A DNA stretch of 64,000 bases from Ceratodon purpureus (Eukaryota > Streptophyta > Bryopsida > Pseudoditrichales > Ditrichaceae). Each line of letters starts with the position of its first letter. Within the stretch, counting starts at the first letter, position 1. The notes beneath the pieces were generated by a model. The model ran no database searches and had not been told where the DNA came from. It saw only the letters and a program-made list of their open reading frames with translations. Shown here piece by piece: positions 1-11,400 of this stretch. The translations under genes were made by a program, and so were the position numbers. The stretch lies in contig CM026428.1 in assembly GCA_014871385.1 (NCBI GenBank), positions 15,034,476 through 15,098,475 of the forward strand, written 5' to 3'.

Positions 1-331
1 ATGAGCTGTACCTCACTGTTCATCAAACAGGTCGATTCTTATTGAACCCAGTGAATGACTTGTTATTCAATACATATTGGTTTCCTAAAATCTTATGTTA
101 TGACAAGTTATTTATTTTTTACTTACCTTGATAATTTTACAATAAAATAACAAACTGAATTTTGCAAGATTTAAAAATACTAATTATCGCCATATTAAGC
201 TGGAGCATTTGAAAATTGTGGCCTTACTGATTATATTTTATTTTAATCGTGACCATTATGATGTGGTTGCCATTGTTTTAAAGTTTGCTTTTTAAAAACC
301 AACAAATCATTTTCAAAGGTAAGTTGGATCT

Positions 332-480
332 TTAACCCCTAAAGGACAATTATCCTAGAATGGCTTTTCAAAAGTTCACGCGGGTTTTTGTGATGTCAGT
401 TTTAGATACAAAAAAAAAAAAACTAAAAACAAAAAAAATATAAAAAATATAAAAAAAATTTAAAAAAATTCTATGAATGT
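332..480 (+). mobile_element. One end of a TTAA-bounded repeat (family F), far end not found
   Basis: TTAA at 332-335 is followed by CCCCTAAAGG, the same terminal pattern as the complete TTAA-bounded elements elsewhere in the window. The first ~150 bases resemble those from 50652: both have a GTGA...TTCAGTTT/GATGTCAGTTTT stretch followed by ATGAATGTTTGCCAT. No matching inverted end was found downstream, so this is a partial or decayed copy and its right boundary is arbitrary. Confidence 0.35.
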
Positions 481-1540
481 TTGCCATAATATAAACTTTG
501 TGGGAATATGATTTTTTTCCAATTAGACATATTAAAGATAGTTATGGTACCCAAAGTCGAATTGTGTGTTTGGTAGGCAATTCGGGCAGCTATGCTAAAT
601 ACATCTGTTACTTTTGAGAATTTTTCTATAAATACTTTATGTCGTTATCTTTGAAGTTTTTAGGAAAAAATAACTTTTCATGACAAGATGTTTGGCTACA
701 AAAAATCAAAGTTCTCTCACTATTTCGGACAATGTACCAAAGATTTTATTTTTATTTTTTTACATAAAAGTTTAAAAAATGATTTTTCAACTTAATTTTT
801 AGTTTTTAAAAATTTCTTGAAAAAAAATAATATTTTTTTTTTTAACTTAAAGTATGGACATCAATCTTAACTTTGACCTTTGAATTGGGACTTCATGAAA
901 TAATGAAATTTCTAGGAACGAAATATGAATTGGCATTGTTGTCTAACCAACCATATTAATATATTGTTTTCAACATGCTATACTTGTCTTCTGTGCAGAA
1001 ATCTTTTTATATAGTTAGGTAACTTTGTCGTCTTTGCTATGCACCAAAATCCCAATAATCCATAGTACAAACATGCATAGAAAGAAAAAAAAATAGTTAG
1101 AGTGTGTCAATCTAGTTGAAAATTGTATTATAAAAGTTTGTTTTAAAATTTCAATCGCTATAATATTTTAATCTCTACAATTGATTATGATAAATGTTTT
1201 TGAGCTATCTACTACAAGAATCTAGTTAAAAGATCTTATAGTTATATTTAGAAAACAAAGTTTTCATGGTCATTTTTGCTTTTTGCATTAAAAATGGCAT
1301 TTTTGGAGTGTTTTTTGACAAAACATAGTCAAGGAACTGTAAGGGTTAGTTGGAAAAGTGTATGAATAAATCTCACCATAAAAACTATTGCATGAAAGAA
1401 GAATAAATCTTCAAAGTTTCAATAAGTTGAAGTCACAAACTTTGTAAGTCGGTGTCTTCTAGGGCTGGAAGAATGCATACTTTAAATTAAGCTCAATATA
1501 TCATAACATCTTTGTAAGAAAAACTACAATATAGGCAAAA

Positions 1541-1648
1541 ATATATACAATGCTTATATACATATACAATGCTTATATATATATACAATGCTTATATACA
1601 TATACAATGCTTATATATATATACAATGCTTATATACATATACAATGG
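1541..1648. repeat. Minisatellite of TACAATGCTTATATA-type units
   Basis: Six tandem units of about 18 bp alternate between ATATACAATGCTTATATA and CATATACAATGCTTATAT forms, so a two-unit (~36 bp) higher period is visible. Non-coding and AT-rich; likely replication slippage. Confidence 0.85.
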
Positions 1649-2190
1649 TTCACTATAGATGTCATATTGCCTTGAATATTGTCAAAAAATTTGCCATTTT
1701 CACCATTAAATTATATTATACTCATAGATATACAAAGCTAAGCCCACTAATACTTTAAGATTTACAAATCAAATTTCAATGAATTTAATGATAAGTCATT
1801 GTAGAGTTAGAGCTATTTATACATAAAAATTTGGATTTCAACTTGCATAAACAATAAATACTATGTGTTTAGATGATAATACTATAAATGGTGTATTGTC
1901 TTTGGAATAAAGAATTGTAATTGAGATTTGGCCTAAGAATTTAGTATAATCTAAATAGATGACCTACAACCTATATTAAAGTAACGATAATAATAAAAAA
2001 TTAATCTAATTCAAAATAATTATTGAAAATTTTGGAAAGGTCTTCTAGTCAAGACAATATTTTGTAAATTATGTTATTGATAGCCTTTTAAATTGTGCAC
2101 CAATGTATTTATATAGCCTTTAAAATTAAAAGTTTTATGAGATTTTTAAAATATTGGAAATTAATTTGGATATAAGATAACACTTTCTAC

Positions 2191-2495
2191 CCCGGAGACA
2201 AACCTCACCTTCGTCTTAATGACGAGGCCCCCCCCCCCCCACAAGGCTCCCATTAGAGAGGGCAAAAAGCCCTCTATATTTACTTATTGATGAAAAAAAT
2301 ATTAAAATTTAAAAATGATTTAAAATAGTTAAACTATATAAAATTATTGTAGTTGAAGCCTCAAGTGTAATTTGAAGTCCCTAGTTCCATTAAAAATAAA
2401 AAAATACTAAAAAGGGCCACAAGCCCTCTAAAAATAAAATCAGAGGAGGGAGGCCCGCCTTATGATTAAGACGAGGGCGAGGTTTATAGGCCGGG
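2191..2495. mobile_element. Mutator-like MITE with 10-bp target duplication
   Basis: A 305-bp non-coding element flanked by the identical 10-mer CACTTTCTAC at 2181-2190 and 2496-2505. Its ends are imperfect inverted repeats of about 35-40 bp. Both begin CCCGG and share AAACCTC[AG]CC and TCGTCTTAAT. A 9-10 bp duplication with long inverted repeats is the pattern of Mutator (MULE) elements. A run of 14 C lies near 2229-2242. It has no coding capacity, so it is non-autonomous. Confidence 0.75.
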
Positions 2496-2541
2496 CACTT
2501 TCTACACCTATCTTTTAGATTCCAACTAGATTAAAGTCAAC

Positions 2542-3111
2542 TATTATTTCCCTAAGAAATTTGAAAGGGATAGATTTCCGTCTATCTCATGCCCCATTTG
2601 TAACTCCCGCAAACCGAATACATGGCTACATGTACTACTCACATGCCAACAACAACACATACATTCACTCTGAGTCATAAGACACAACAAAGCAGTCTGG
2701 GAAATTAGAAGATTAATAGTCTTATCCGAAAAAGCTTGTTGTTTTATTCTCATGAATGCTGGCAACTTCAATGATAAACCTCTAGAAAATATTGTTCTTA
2801 ACTTGCTGCTTCCTTGCACATGTGGCACACAAAGATGCCATTGTAACTCAAGATTTAGACCAGACATTCTCTGCATCAAAGATTTGCCATACCAAAGCGA
2901 CCTTAGAGTCATCACAGCAGGCGCCATAGCCACTATATACATTCCATCAATGAAACTACTTGAAGACAATTTCAAAATACCCATGCCTACCATCAAAAAC
3001 ACTTTTAAGAATATAAATACCATTGCCATAAAGTATGCCATGTCTATCTTCCTCTACAAAAGAAGAATAGAAAACCACAAACCATTACCCGAAACATTAG
3101 ACCCCCCATAG
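2542..3111 (+). pseudogene. Decayed non-LTR retrotransposon (LINE) C-terminal fragment
   Basis: Reading + in the frame of 2752, the translation gives a zinc-finger-like CPICN...WLHVLLTC (C-x2-C...H-x5-C) followed by an in-frame stop near 2692. It continues as VIRHNKAVWEIRRLI, MNAGNF, then LLPCTCGTQRCHC and SRFRPDILCIKDLPYQ. A Cys-His finger after the reverse transcriptase, then conserved RHN and PCTC...RPDIL blocks, resembles the C-terminal part (restriction-like endonuclease region) of some non-LTR elements. That match is from memory. The stop codon, the lack of an upstream reverse transcriptase and the short length mark it as a dead fragment. The long open frame on the opposite strand here is its shadow. 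Confidence 0.5.
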
Positions 3112-3502
3112 TCAAAAACTAACTTATACGATTCCATCAGGTTTTGAACCCGAGTCTACCAACCAACAATGAGATCGTGGCTTGGTGTCCAAATTCACAG
3201 TCAAACTAACTTCTACACTAAATTTTTCTGGTTTTTGTTATTGGTTATTTGTGAGTAAAGTGTCTACTCTCAAAAGGGAGGAGTAGATCATTATTTCCAT
3301 ATTTTTGTCATGTGGGCTTCAGGGTGGAGGTAAATCGAACATACACTTAATTCACGTCAATCTCCTCCGGAGACCGAAGTTTCTCTCTCCTTAAGAAATT
3401 CAGCAATGAAAATTCCTTGTTTTCTTAGGCACCCAATAGGGTTGGTGTATCTATGAATTTACGATACACTATACATGTACTTAAGAATATTTTTTATCAC
3501 AA

Positions 3503-3872
3503 TTAACCCTTAAACGTCTAGGCACTCCCCCATGGGCAGCCCGAAAATGGATCATAGCATCTTTTGGACTTGGGCATCATGAATAGTGCACTTTTTGAAC
3601 TTGGGCATCATGAATGAACCAATCAATGATGAGCTTGCAACCTCCTACAAGGTTATGTACACCCCCAACCTACCTACCACAATCCTTTCAAATCACAAAA
3701 TCACTCATACAAATTGTGATTTGAATCGAAAAATTTCACTATTTGTATATATCATAAGAAGGTGACTAGTTTGATATCAAAATATCAATGAAAGGTTGAG
3801 TACAGAAGATTCTACAGAGAAGATTCTGTTGAGAACGGCCCCCTCGGGGCTACTTGGACGTTTAAGGGTTAA
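3503..3872. mobile_element. TTAA-bounded MITE, family M copy 1
   Basis: A 370-bp non-coding element including TTAA at both ends (3503-3506 and 3869-3872). Termini are TTAACCCTTAAACGTC and its inverted match GACGTTTAAGGGTTAA (left end carries GTCTAGG, right end CCAAGTGG-type sequence inside). Near the left end lies GGGCAGCCCGAAA. The block CTTGGGCATCATGAAT occurs twice in direct order. It is an inverted-orientation relative of the copy at 39035-39393. TTAA duplication plus CCC-start termini suggests mobilisation by a piggyBac-type transposase (inference). Confidence 0.75.
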
Positions 3873-6780
3873 GTGCAAAATATATGTATTGGGATGTCGG
3901 CATACTTGAGTGCGCAGACTCTGAATACACATAGGATTAAAGGATATATGTATTTTGTGTGTCTGATAAGTTGATAACCCTGGCACCCACCAAAAGAATT
4001 TTTGTGTAAACAGGCCCTAAATGCAGCTTCATTTACACACACACAATGCATGATATTCTCTCATAAATTTTACACAGAATATGCTTTGCCACTCACAACC
4101 TCATAGTATGTCCTAATTTGCATTGATTTGATACCCACTTTTGATTAATGATCCGGAGGCTGGACAGTGGATCCACAGTAATCTTAAATCTTGCTGCAAA
4201 AAGCAACCTCCGCAACCCATAATCACAGCGTAGTAATGAGATTGTAGATGAGAAGGAACAATATTGGTATCTTTAGTGCCCTCAACAGTACTGTTTGAGG
4301 CTGATAAATGAGGTTTGCATGTCAAGCACCGTGGAATACATGAAATTTGCATGTGGGATTGCAGAGCGAAAGAGGAATACATGACATGCTTTATGTACAT
4401 AAGATTGACCAAGCTGAAACCATTGAATGTTTAATGAGACACTTATGAAATAGAAATTGAACGCTGCACAATGTGACAACACCCTTAAGCGTCCCTGTAC
4501 CCACGAGTGTCCCTTCTAAATCTAGGGAAGTGAATAAATATGATTTAAAAGATGTACCCCATTTGAACAGAACACCCTAGGGTCGGCATTAGGTGTATCC
4601 ATGGTAGGCCCTTAAAAATTCATTATTTTTTCATATATTATCCATATATTGCATTTTAAAGAACATTGGGATTATTTCTCTCTTGCTAATCTAGTCCAAT
4701 AAATTTGAATATACTCTAAATTAAAAAAATGCTCAAAACTCTTAAAGTCATGCTTATGCGGGTTGCTACCTAAGTACCATATTTTGTTTAAACGTTGAGA
4801 AAAAGTTACATGTATGAAAGAAAATCTTATACTCATTGACAAATTAGGATGCAGAAAAACATCTGACTAAACACTTCGACTTCCAAACATGATGTTGAAT
4901 TTGAGACAGCTTTTGGTATACATTGGAACAGACAGAATGGTTACAATAACGTCTTACAATAGTTTTGGCATTGCCAGACAAACATGTCAAAGCTTGCATG
5001 AATGTTTCCTGGTCATGCATGGCAACAAACAGAACCCAAAATCGGATTCCTGATTCCCGGGTGTGATTGAGTCCTCATTTACTGTCGCAAAAGCCTGGTA
5101 GCCGACCGTTCATATTCTCAACCATGAACAGGTCTCTCAAAGACTGTTTCATCCTTGAGACACCTAGTGACCACACTTGTATGAGTAAAACACAAATAAA
5201 ATAGGGTAACCAGTATTCACCTTAGATTCTGGAGTTTCAGTATATCACAATGATCCAGGGAGTGTCGCCAATTGGGGGAAGAATCAACTAAAGAAAGGTG
5301 AGGCAATGGATTTCATGCTTGATTCTATTCTACATAAGCTATGAACATTGACGCCAAAGTATACATGAAAGTGTGTATTGAAGAATAGCCTTCTTTTTGT
5401 CATTAGTTTTTCTAAGAATTTTGTGTGGAAGGCACTTTTCATTTTTGATTAATTTCAATCCATTGGTTTTAGTTTGAATATGTTTTGATTTTAGTTTTTA
5501 GTAGGCTCTTATTATTTAGTGTTTGAAGCATAATATCTTTTATCTCACAAAAACTCTATCATGTAAACAATTAATTAAAAGATGGATAAATTGAGTTGGC
5601 AAAAGTGGATGATAATAATTTATGTATAACCTGGATGAGAAATCTTAACAGCCTAGAACTAATTCTAATAAAAAAATATTATTTCCAAAGAAAATGTGCT
5701 TTGGATGAAAATGGAAGTGAAATATGGAAATTTTGACCATACAATCTTGTATAAGACTTATAGTAAAATGACATGGATTGTATATAGAAACTTGAAGTCT
5801 CATATATTAAAAGATTATGTATTATAAATATCAAAAACTAATTATAAGATTTGGTTGTTGACAATATGGACTTGAAATCCTACGATGAAATATCTTTAAA
5901 CCTTACAAATTTCACTCATAAAGTTGTTTAACATCTTCTTAAGAAAACATTAGTCCAAAATCAATCTTGGAAAAAAAAAAATTAATAAAAAAAAATATAT
6001 TGTAATGTCAAAAAATGACCCAAGGTTTACAACGCAAAAGGAATTTAAAACTGAACTGCTTATTCTTAAATGTATCCGTAATCTTCATAACAATTTGAAT
6101 TGAGATGAAATTTTCAATGCAAAAATTAGACTTGAATTTTTACAAATTTTATGAATGTTGGAGTTCAATGAACAAGGAATGAGTCCTCAATGTTACACTC
6201 TTCCAAAGTATTCAATGTCTTAGGCTTTTAGATGAATTTACATGCTTAAATCCAAAAAGAATCAATATATTTTTACTACTTGATGTCATCATGAAAAGAA
6301 AAATCTAAATATATATGTTTGACATAGAAAGTGCTACTAATGCAAATCCATACACTTTACTATTATTGGTTATATTATTTTAAACAACTCTTTGATTTAA
6401 CAAAAACTTTTATAAAGAATTCAACACTCTTAGAGTTCTTACTTCTTTTTACATCTCAATAAGTAAGTCAATTTGACTTCAGTGGCATTTTAGTCATTGA
6501 GGGATTCATACAATGAGAATGTAATTCAAGATGTTAGGCCAACTACTCCTACAACATTTCCTTTAGAACGTAGACTCTTTTAATTGTATATAGTTATAGA
6601 CACTTCTGGCAGGATGAAGTTCTTCATCTTGTAATTATTTGGATATTTATTTGGTGAAGAATGAAAACGAGATGGTGGAGGTGTTCAGAGGCATCAGAAC
6701 ATTTACTATTGAACTTCTCTTTTATAAGCAGGGCCGAATAAAATGGACTTTGTCCTGTTGTGGTTTTAAACCTTCCTATT
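3873..6780. other. Intergenic DNA, no recognised feature
   Basis: AT-rich with a slightly more balanced patch at about 3900-4560 and 4860-5300. The short open frames here show no recognisable domain, start context or codon bias. No tRNA, rRNA or terminal-repeat element was recognised. Confidence 0.5.
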
Positions 6781-8441
6781 GCCCAATACTCAACATGCAA
6801 TGACTGGCCGGTGATGCGAGCCTTTCAATCCTGTGTCTAGTTTAGTAGTAACACAGAAACAAACATGATGGGGGTGGATAACATGGAAGCATGGGAAATA
6901 TTCCCCGGGCCCATGAACTATTGGCAAGGGCCTAGGCCCTACTGCTTGGTCTTGCAGCTTCGTCTGGATGGTGGAACTGGCCATGGTTGGCTTCCCAAGT
7001 CCAAAGTATCACAATGCCCTTTAATTCCAACCTCCAGTTCTTCCCACATATGTCATCACCAAAGGAGGGGACCCCAATCTACCACCCACTATTCAGACAG
7101 CCTTGATCTAATCCAACACTTCTAAAACTAGAGCTGTATCTTGTGCAAGAATGAACTAGGTCACACAAATCTATGTGGATTTCAAACACACATAAAATAT
7201 CCAGTGCACATTGCCCAATATCAATAAATGACCTAGCAGTGCTCCACCTCTATCCCTAGTGTGGTCTTCTATCAGGTACAACCACTCTGCTTAACTCTAT
7301 CAACACAAAATATCTTGTCATGACAAGTTGACTTCAAGGTTTGGAATTGGGTCTTTGAACTTTTTCAGTGATACATGTTTTGAGCTGTAAGGCACTCTAA
7401 GGTTACTGCATTCCAAATGAAACCGACTTAATCACCATTATATGATGTTGCAATGTTCTCACAATACTGGCCATAGCAACACATCTAATGATGTCCAATT
7501 CACAATGGAGGTGACATAAAACTTTAAATAATTGAGTAACAAAGTTTGTGAGCTACTTTATACAGAATTGCATGGTCATCTACGACATCAGTCCAGAGAG
7601 CTTGCTGGCAATATCCTCTCCCACCAAGGTTTTGAGACTTGAACCTACTGATATCTACAACGTCATGAAGCAGACAATGAACAACAATAGACAGCAAAAG
7701 AGACTGGAGACTGATAAGAAGCGCTGTCTAGAAACGAGAATGTGAAGAGAAACAACGGGAAGCGGAGCTCTTTGCAAATTGGCAACTGCCCAGAGGAAGA
7801 TGAGATTGAACGTAGCCTGTGTGACACGAAAAAGCTTTTACATGCAAAGGTAACGTTTCTGCCCCTGATTATTGTATGAACAATCCCCTCCAGCGCCCAT
7901 GAAATAAATTCAGTTTCTGCACCCCAAACGGGCAGAAAATCATCATCGCCGCCATCATCATCATCGTCAATTTTACAAGCCGCCAATCATTCAATCAGTC
8001 TGGGGCGTATAAACACCGTATTTAATCATCTTGTATCAACACTTACCCTGTGTACTTAAACCTAGTCACTCGCGAAGATTTGTCTGCTAATTAATGGCCA
8101 TGTAAACCAGAGCCAGTGCCCACTTCCTCCCCCTTGGTTACTGACAAGGGTAGGAAGGCCAAAAGCTTGCATTTTTCGTCAAAAATGCTGATCGAACCAC
8201 CGCTGCACCCATTCCCCAAATATTGCCACCCTTTACACAAATCACCACTCTCGTGAATCCATCCCTTCAACTATCACCCGGGATAAAACATATGAGAGCG
8301 CTCGAATGTGGGACCGCAATTTGCTTGTTTCCAGACATATTCAGCAGAACGGGAATCTGATCTTGAGCATCGAAAACTCTACACCGAAGCTTTCGACGTG
8401 AACTTGCATTTATATCCTCCTGCAGAAGGCACCCTGCCACT
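6781..8441. other. 3' flank and probable 3' UTR of the AP2 gene
   Basis: This segment lies downstream of the stop codon of the minus-strand AP2 gene. Composition becomes GC-richer towards 8441, as expected of transcribed sequence. A trinucleotide-type stretch (ATC/CATCATCG units) lies near 7940-7970. Short open frames on both strands (for example 6865-7125 + and 7663-7986 -) have no recognisable similarity and are not called. I cannot place the polyadenylation site. Confidence 0.45.
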
Positions 8442-11400
8442 CTACGCATTCCATGATGCAAAAATGGGGCCCCCTCCGGAGCCCAGTTCGCTCAGATTAG
8501 CCCTCCCGCCGAGCCCCTGCACCGTAGCAGGATTGCTACTGATCCAAGGCGATAGACCTCCGCTCTCGTACCCTCCCATCTTCCCTTGGCTGCTCCCACC
8601 TGGCGACATATACAACACATTCCTAGACATGTCCCCTTGCAAAACAGAACTCTCTGCCTCACTCTCCCCAACCGAGTGCTTGGGACTGTCGCCCACGCCG
8701 CGGTCACCCGACTGATACGCTTCGCCGCCGTGGCCATAGGGCCCTCTCTGATCGGGACCCGGCGCGCCCTGGAACGTCGAAGTGCTCATCATGCTGCCGG
8801 AGCTCGACATTCCTTGCTGCAGGAGCGCTTGCTCGTTGCGGTGCTCTTGAGGGAGAGCTTCCAGTCCCATCAGGTTCCGGAGCAGCATGCCGTTCGTGGG
8901 AGGCGGGAACTTGGACTGGTTGGAGGGGTTCGGTGCTCGCATCGACGAGTCCTGGAACGCGTCCCAGTTGTTGCGGGACTGGTGTTGTTGTTGCTGATGG
9001 GCTTGCTGTTGGTAGAGGAGCTGCCATTCGTGGAGGTTTTTGGTCAGGCTGGAGGGAGGGGAGCCGGTGAGCTGGGAGGTGGAAGTGTGGGTGTGCGTTG
9101 GGGTGGCCTGGACGTGGTCCTGGTGGTCTTCCAGTTGGCGCTGGGTGTGGGTGCTGAGGGCGTGGGCGGCGGTGTGGGCCGCGGACTGGGCTGCCTGGGA
9201 GCTCATGGCCGCGAGCTCCGCGTCCTTGGCGGCCTTCATGGCTTCCTGGCCGTGGTGGCCGTTCATCGAGGCTTGCTGGATCCGGGCCGCGTCGTAGCGG
9301 GAGATGTCGAAGTTGGTCACTGCGTTGATGCCTCGGAACTTTATTGCTGCTATGTCGTAGGCCTCCGCTGCTTCCTCTTGAGTACCTGCGATTGTTCCAC
9401 AGACAATGCGGTCAATGGATTAAACTTGCATAATTGAATATTCGTGGATGGAGTCACTAGACTAAACTGGAACTTGAAGAATATCACTTCTTTTTCTTTT
9501 CATCTCAAGTGACCAATTTGAATCTCAAAGTACGACGGAAAGGAGATTGTGTTTAACATGAATGCGCCTTCGAAAAACAAACAGACTCGGTACGTTAAGT
9601 CCGAAAAAGTTCAAGGAATCGACATGTTGGCAACAATATACATAGAATCCATTTGGACTTGAGACTGAAATGCATACATTAGTTGAGTTTCAAAGATTCA
9701 TCTACTCTCGCAAATCTCTTGTGATGGATCATGATTCTAGTCGGGAAGAAAATGAATAAGTTAATGTCTACAGAGCTGGGAATCAGTAACTCTGACGTTC
9801 TTGGCATAAAAACCCAGTGTAGTTCTTTGGGAGTCAGGTCAGCAAACGCTGATGCATAAGTTGAAACGACTGGGGTGTCATTGGAAAGAGTAAAAGAGAG
9901 GTGTGAAGAGTTGGTACTCACTGTAAGTTCCCAAGTAGAGATCCTTGTTGCCAGCAACGCGGCCGATTCGTGCCTGCCACCTCCCATGCTGATGGTGCCT
10001 GGTCACGCCCCGGTACATAGAAGCTCCTCTTGAAAACCCGCTGCTCTTTCTGTCCAGGTAAGCAATAATTTTGCGCAATGCGCATCTTAGAACAAGGCTA
10101 TTTTAGTATGCAAAGAAGAGTCTACATTGAGTATGTGTGGCAAGCTGGATTACAGTACATGGTGCTATAAAGTCTAATTCTGGACTGTGGATGAACATCA
10201 CGTTGGCCACGCCAGGTAGGAGCCTGCAGAATTCTCGTTGAAATGTGATTGAATACTAAAAAGACCTGAAGAAAAGCGGGGCACCTAAAATAAGTTCTAA
10301 ACTGTCTTATACCGGTAATCTGCATTGCAGAACTTTTCAACTTCTATTTGCCGAAAACAGCAGTACTTGAATGTGTGCATAATTCTCATAGAATTTGTCA
10401 ATGGTGTTTGGCAAGAGTACGAAACACTTGACTTCGGTATTCACGAACCTTCTCAATGAGGCCACATACTCCTGCCGAGACATATTCTTCATCTCCTCCA
10501 GCTCCGTTTCATAGGTAGTCAACTGTTGTAGAGCCACGGTGGGACACATTAGTGATGGGCACCCGATTAGAGCTTTACATCACTAGCCATCAGCGAAAAT
10601 TGCAACAAGTGATTTACATGCGAATCTACTCGTTCCAAAGCAACGAAAGAAGATTCACAGCTTACCGGGAAGTTGATTGTGGTGCTCGGACCCCAGTACT
10701 TAAGAGCAGCCAAGTCATAGGCTCTAGCTGCTTTCTCCTCTTTGTCGTAACCTCCTAAGTAGACTGTTGCATCAATTCAGCAAACAGCGACTGAACGTTC
10801 AGAACTATGTGCTATATATCAAAATCCGTTACTCCTCATTCGCTCTCGACCAGTTTAAACTATTCAAGAGAAATGGCGTGTTACTGACTTTCTTAAAACA
10901 ACCCACGGAACCCTTGATCGAAGTCAGGTCCAGGAAGTCATACCTTGTCGGCCTTTCCGAGTCTGTCCCTCCTTTCTACAACTATTATCCCATAAATGAG
11001 CCTCATAACGTCCAGTCCACCGATGCCTAGTATCATCAATTGAACCAACAGATATCATTTTAGATCAACCACTTTAACCCCAAACAAGGAGGCTTCTTCA
11101 GCACAATGGATTGATCTCAAACTCCGCAAGATCAGAAACCAGTTCGTCGCCAATTAATGAAGATAACCTTATTAAATATTCTGGTACTCACCTAGTGACA
11201 CCTCTGTACACGGATGTTCTCTGCCCGAACGTGTCGATGGATTTCCGAGGTGACGGCTCTTTGCTCCCAGCACGCCCTGCTCCTCGCTTGCGCGGCTCCG
11301 GCGTTCCCGTGGGACTCTCGGCAATGAGCTGGGGCGTGGCAACCACGCTCGGATTTTGTGACCCAGCGGTGATGGACAAGGTGAGGGGTTGAAGCGACGC

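Larger units (their letters stand above)
1..2180. other. AT-rich intergenic DNA without recognised genes
   Basis: Strongly AT-rich DNA with long A and T runs and no convincing open frame on either strand. It holds one end of a possible TTAA-bounded element (TTAA at 332-335 followed by CCCCTAAAGG) and a minisatellite at 1541-1648. I see no gene, RNA gene or recognisable promoter here. Confidence 0.6.

Noticed and set aside
2544..3041. 165-codon minus-strand frame
   Set aside because: The plus strand carries the Cys-His finger and RPDIL blocks of a LINE relic. The minus frame has no recognisable motif and is its shadow.
3140..3200. tRNA-like B-box (GGTTCAAAACC on the minus strand), possible SINE
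   Set aside because: No cloverleaf stems and no matching A-box could be built, and no tail or target duplication was seen.
8586..9437. Long plus-strand open frame (283 codons) and other overlapping frames opposite the last AP2 exon
   Set aside because: It is the antisense shadow of a GC-rich coding exon. The minus frame carries the conserved AP2 domain end and the family C-terminus.
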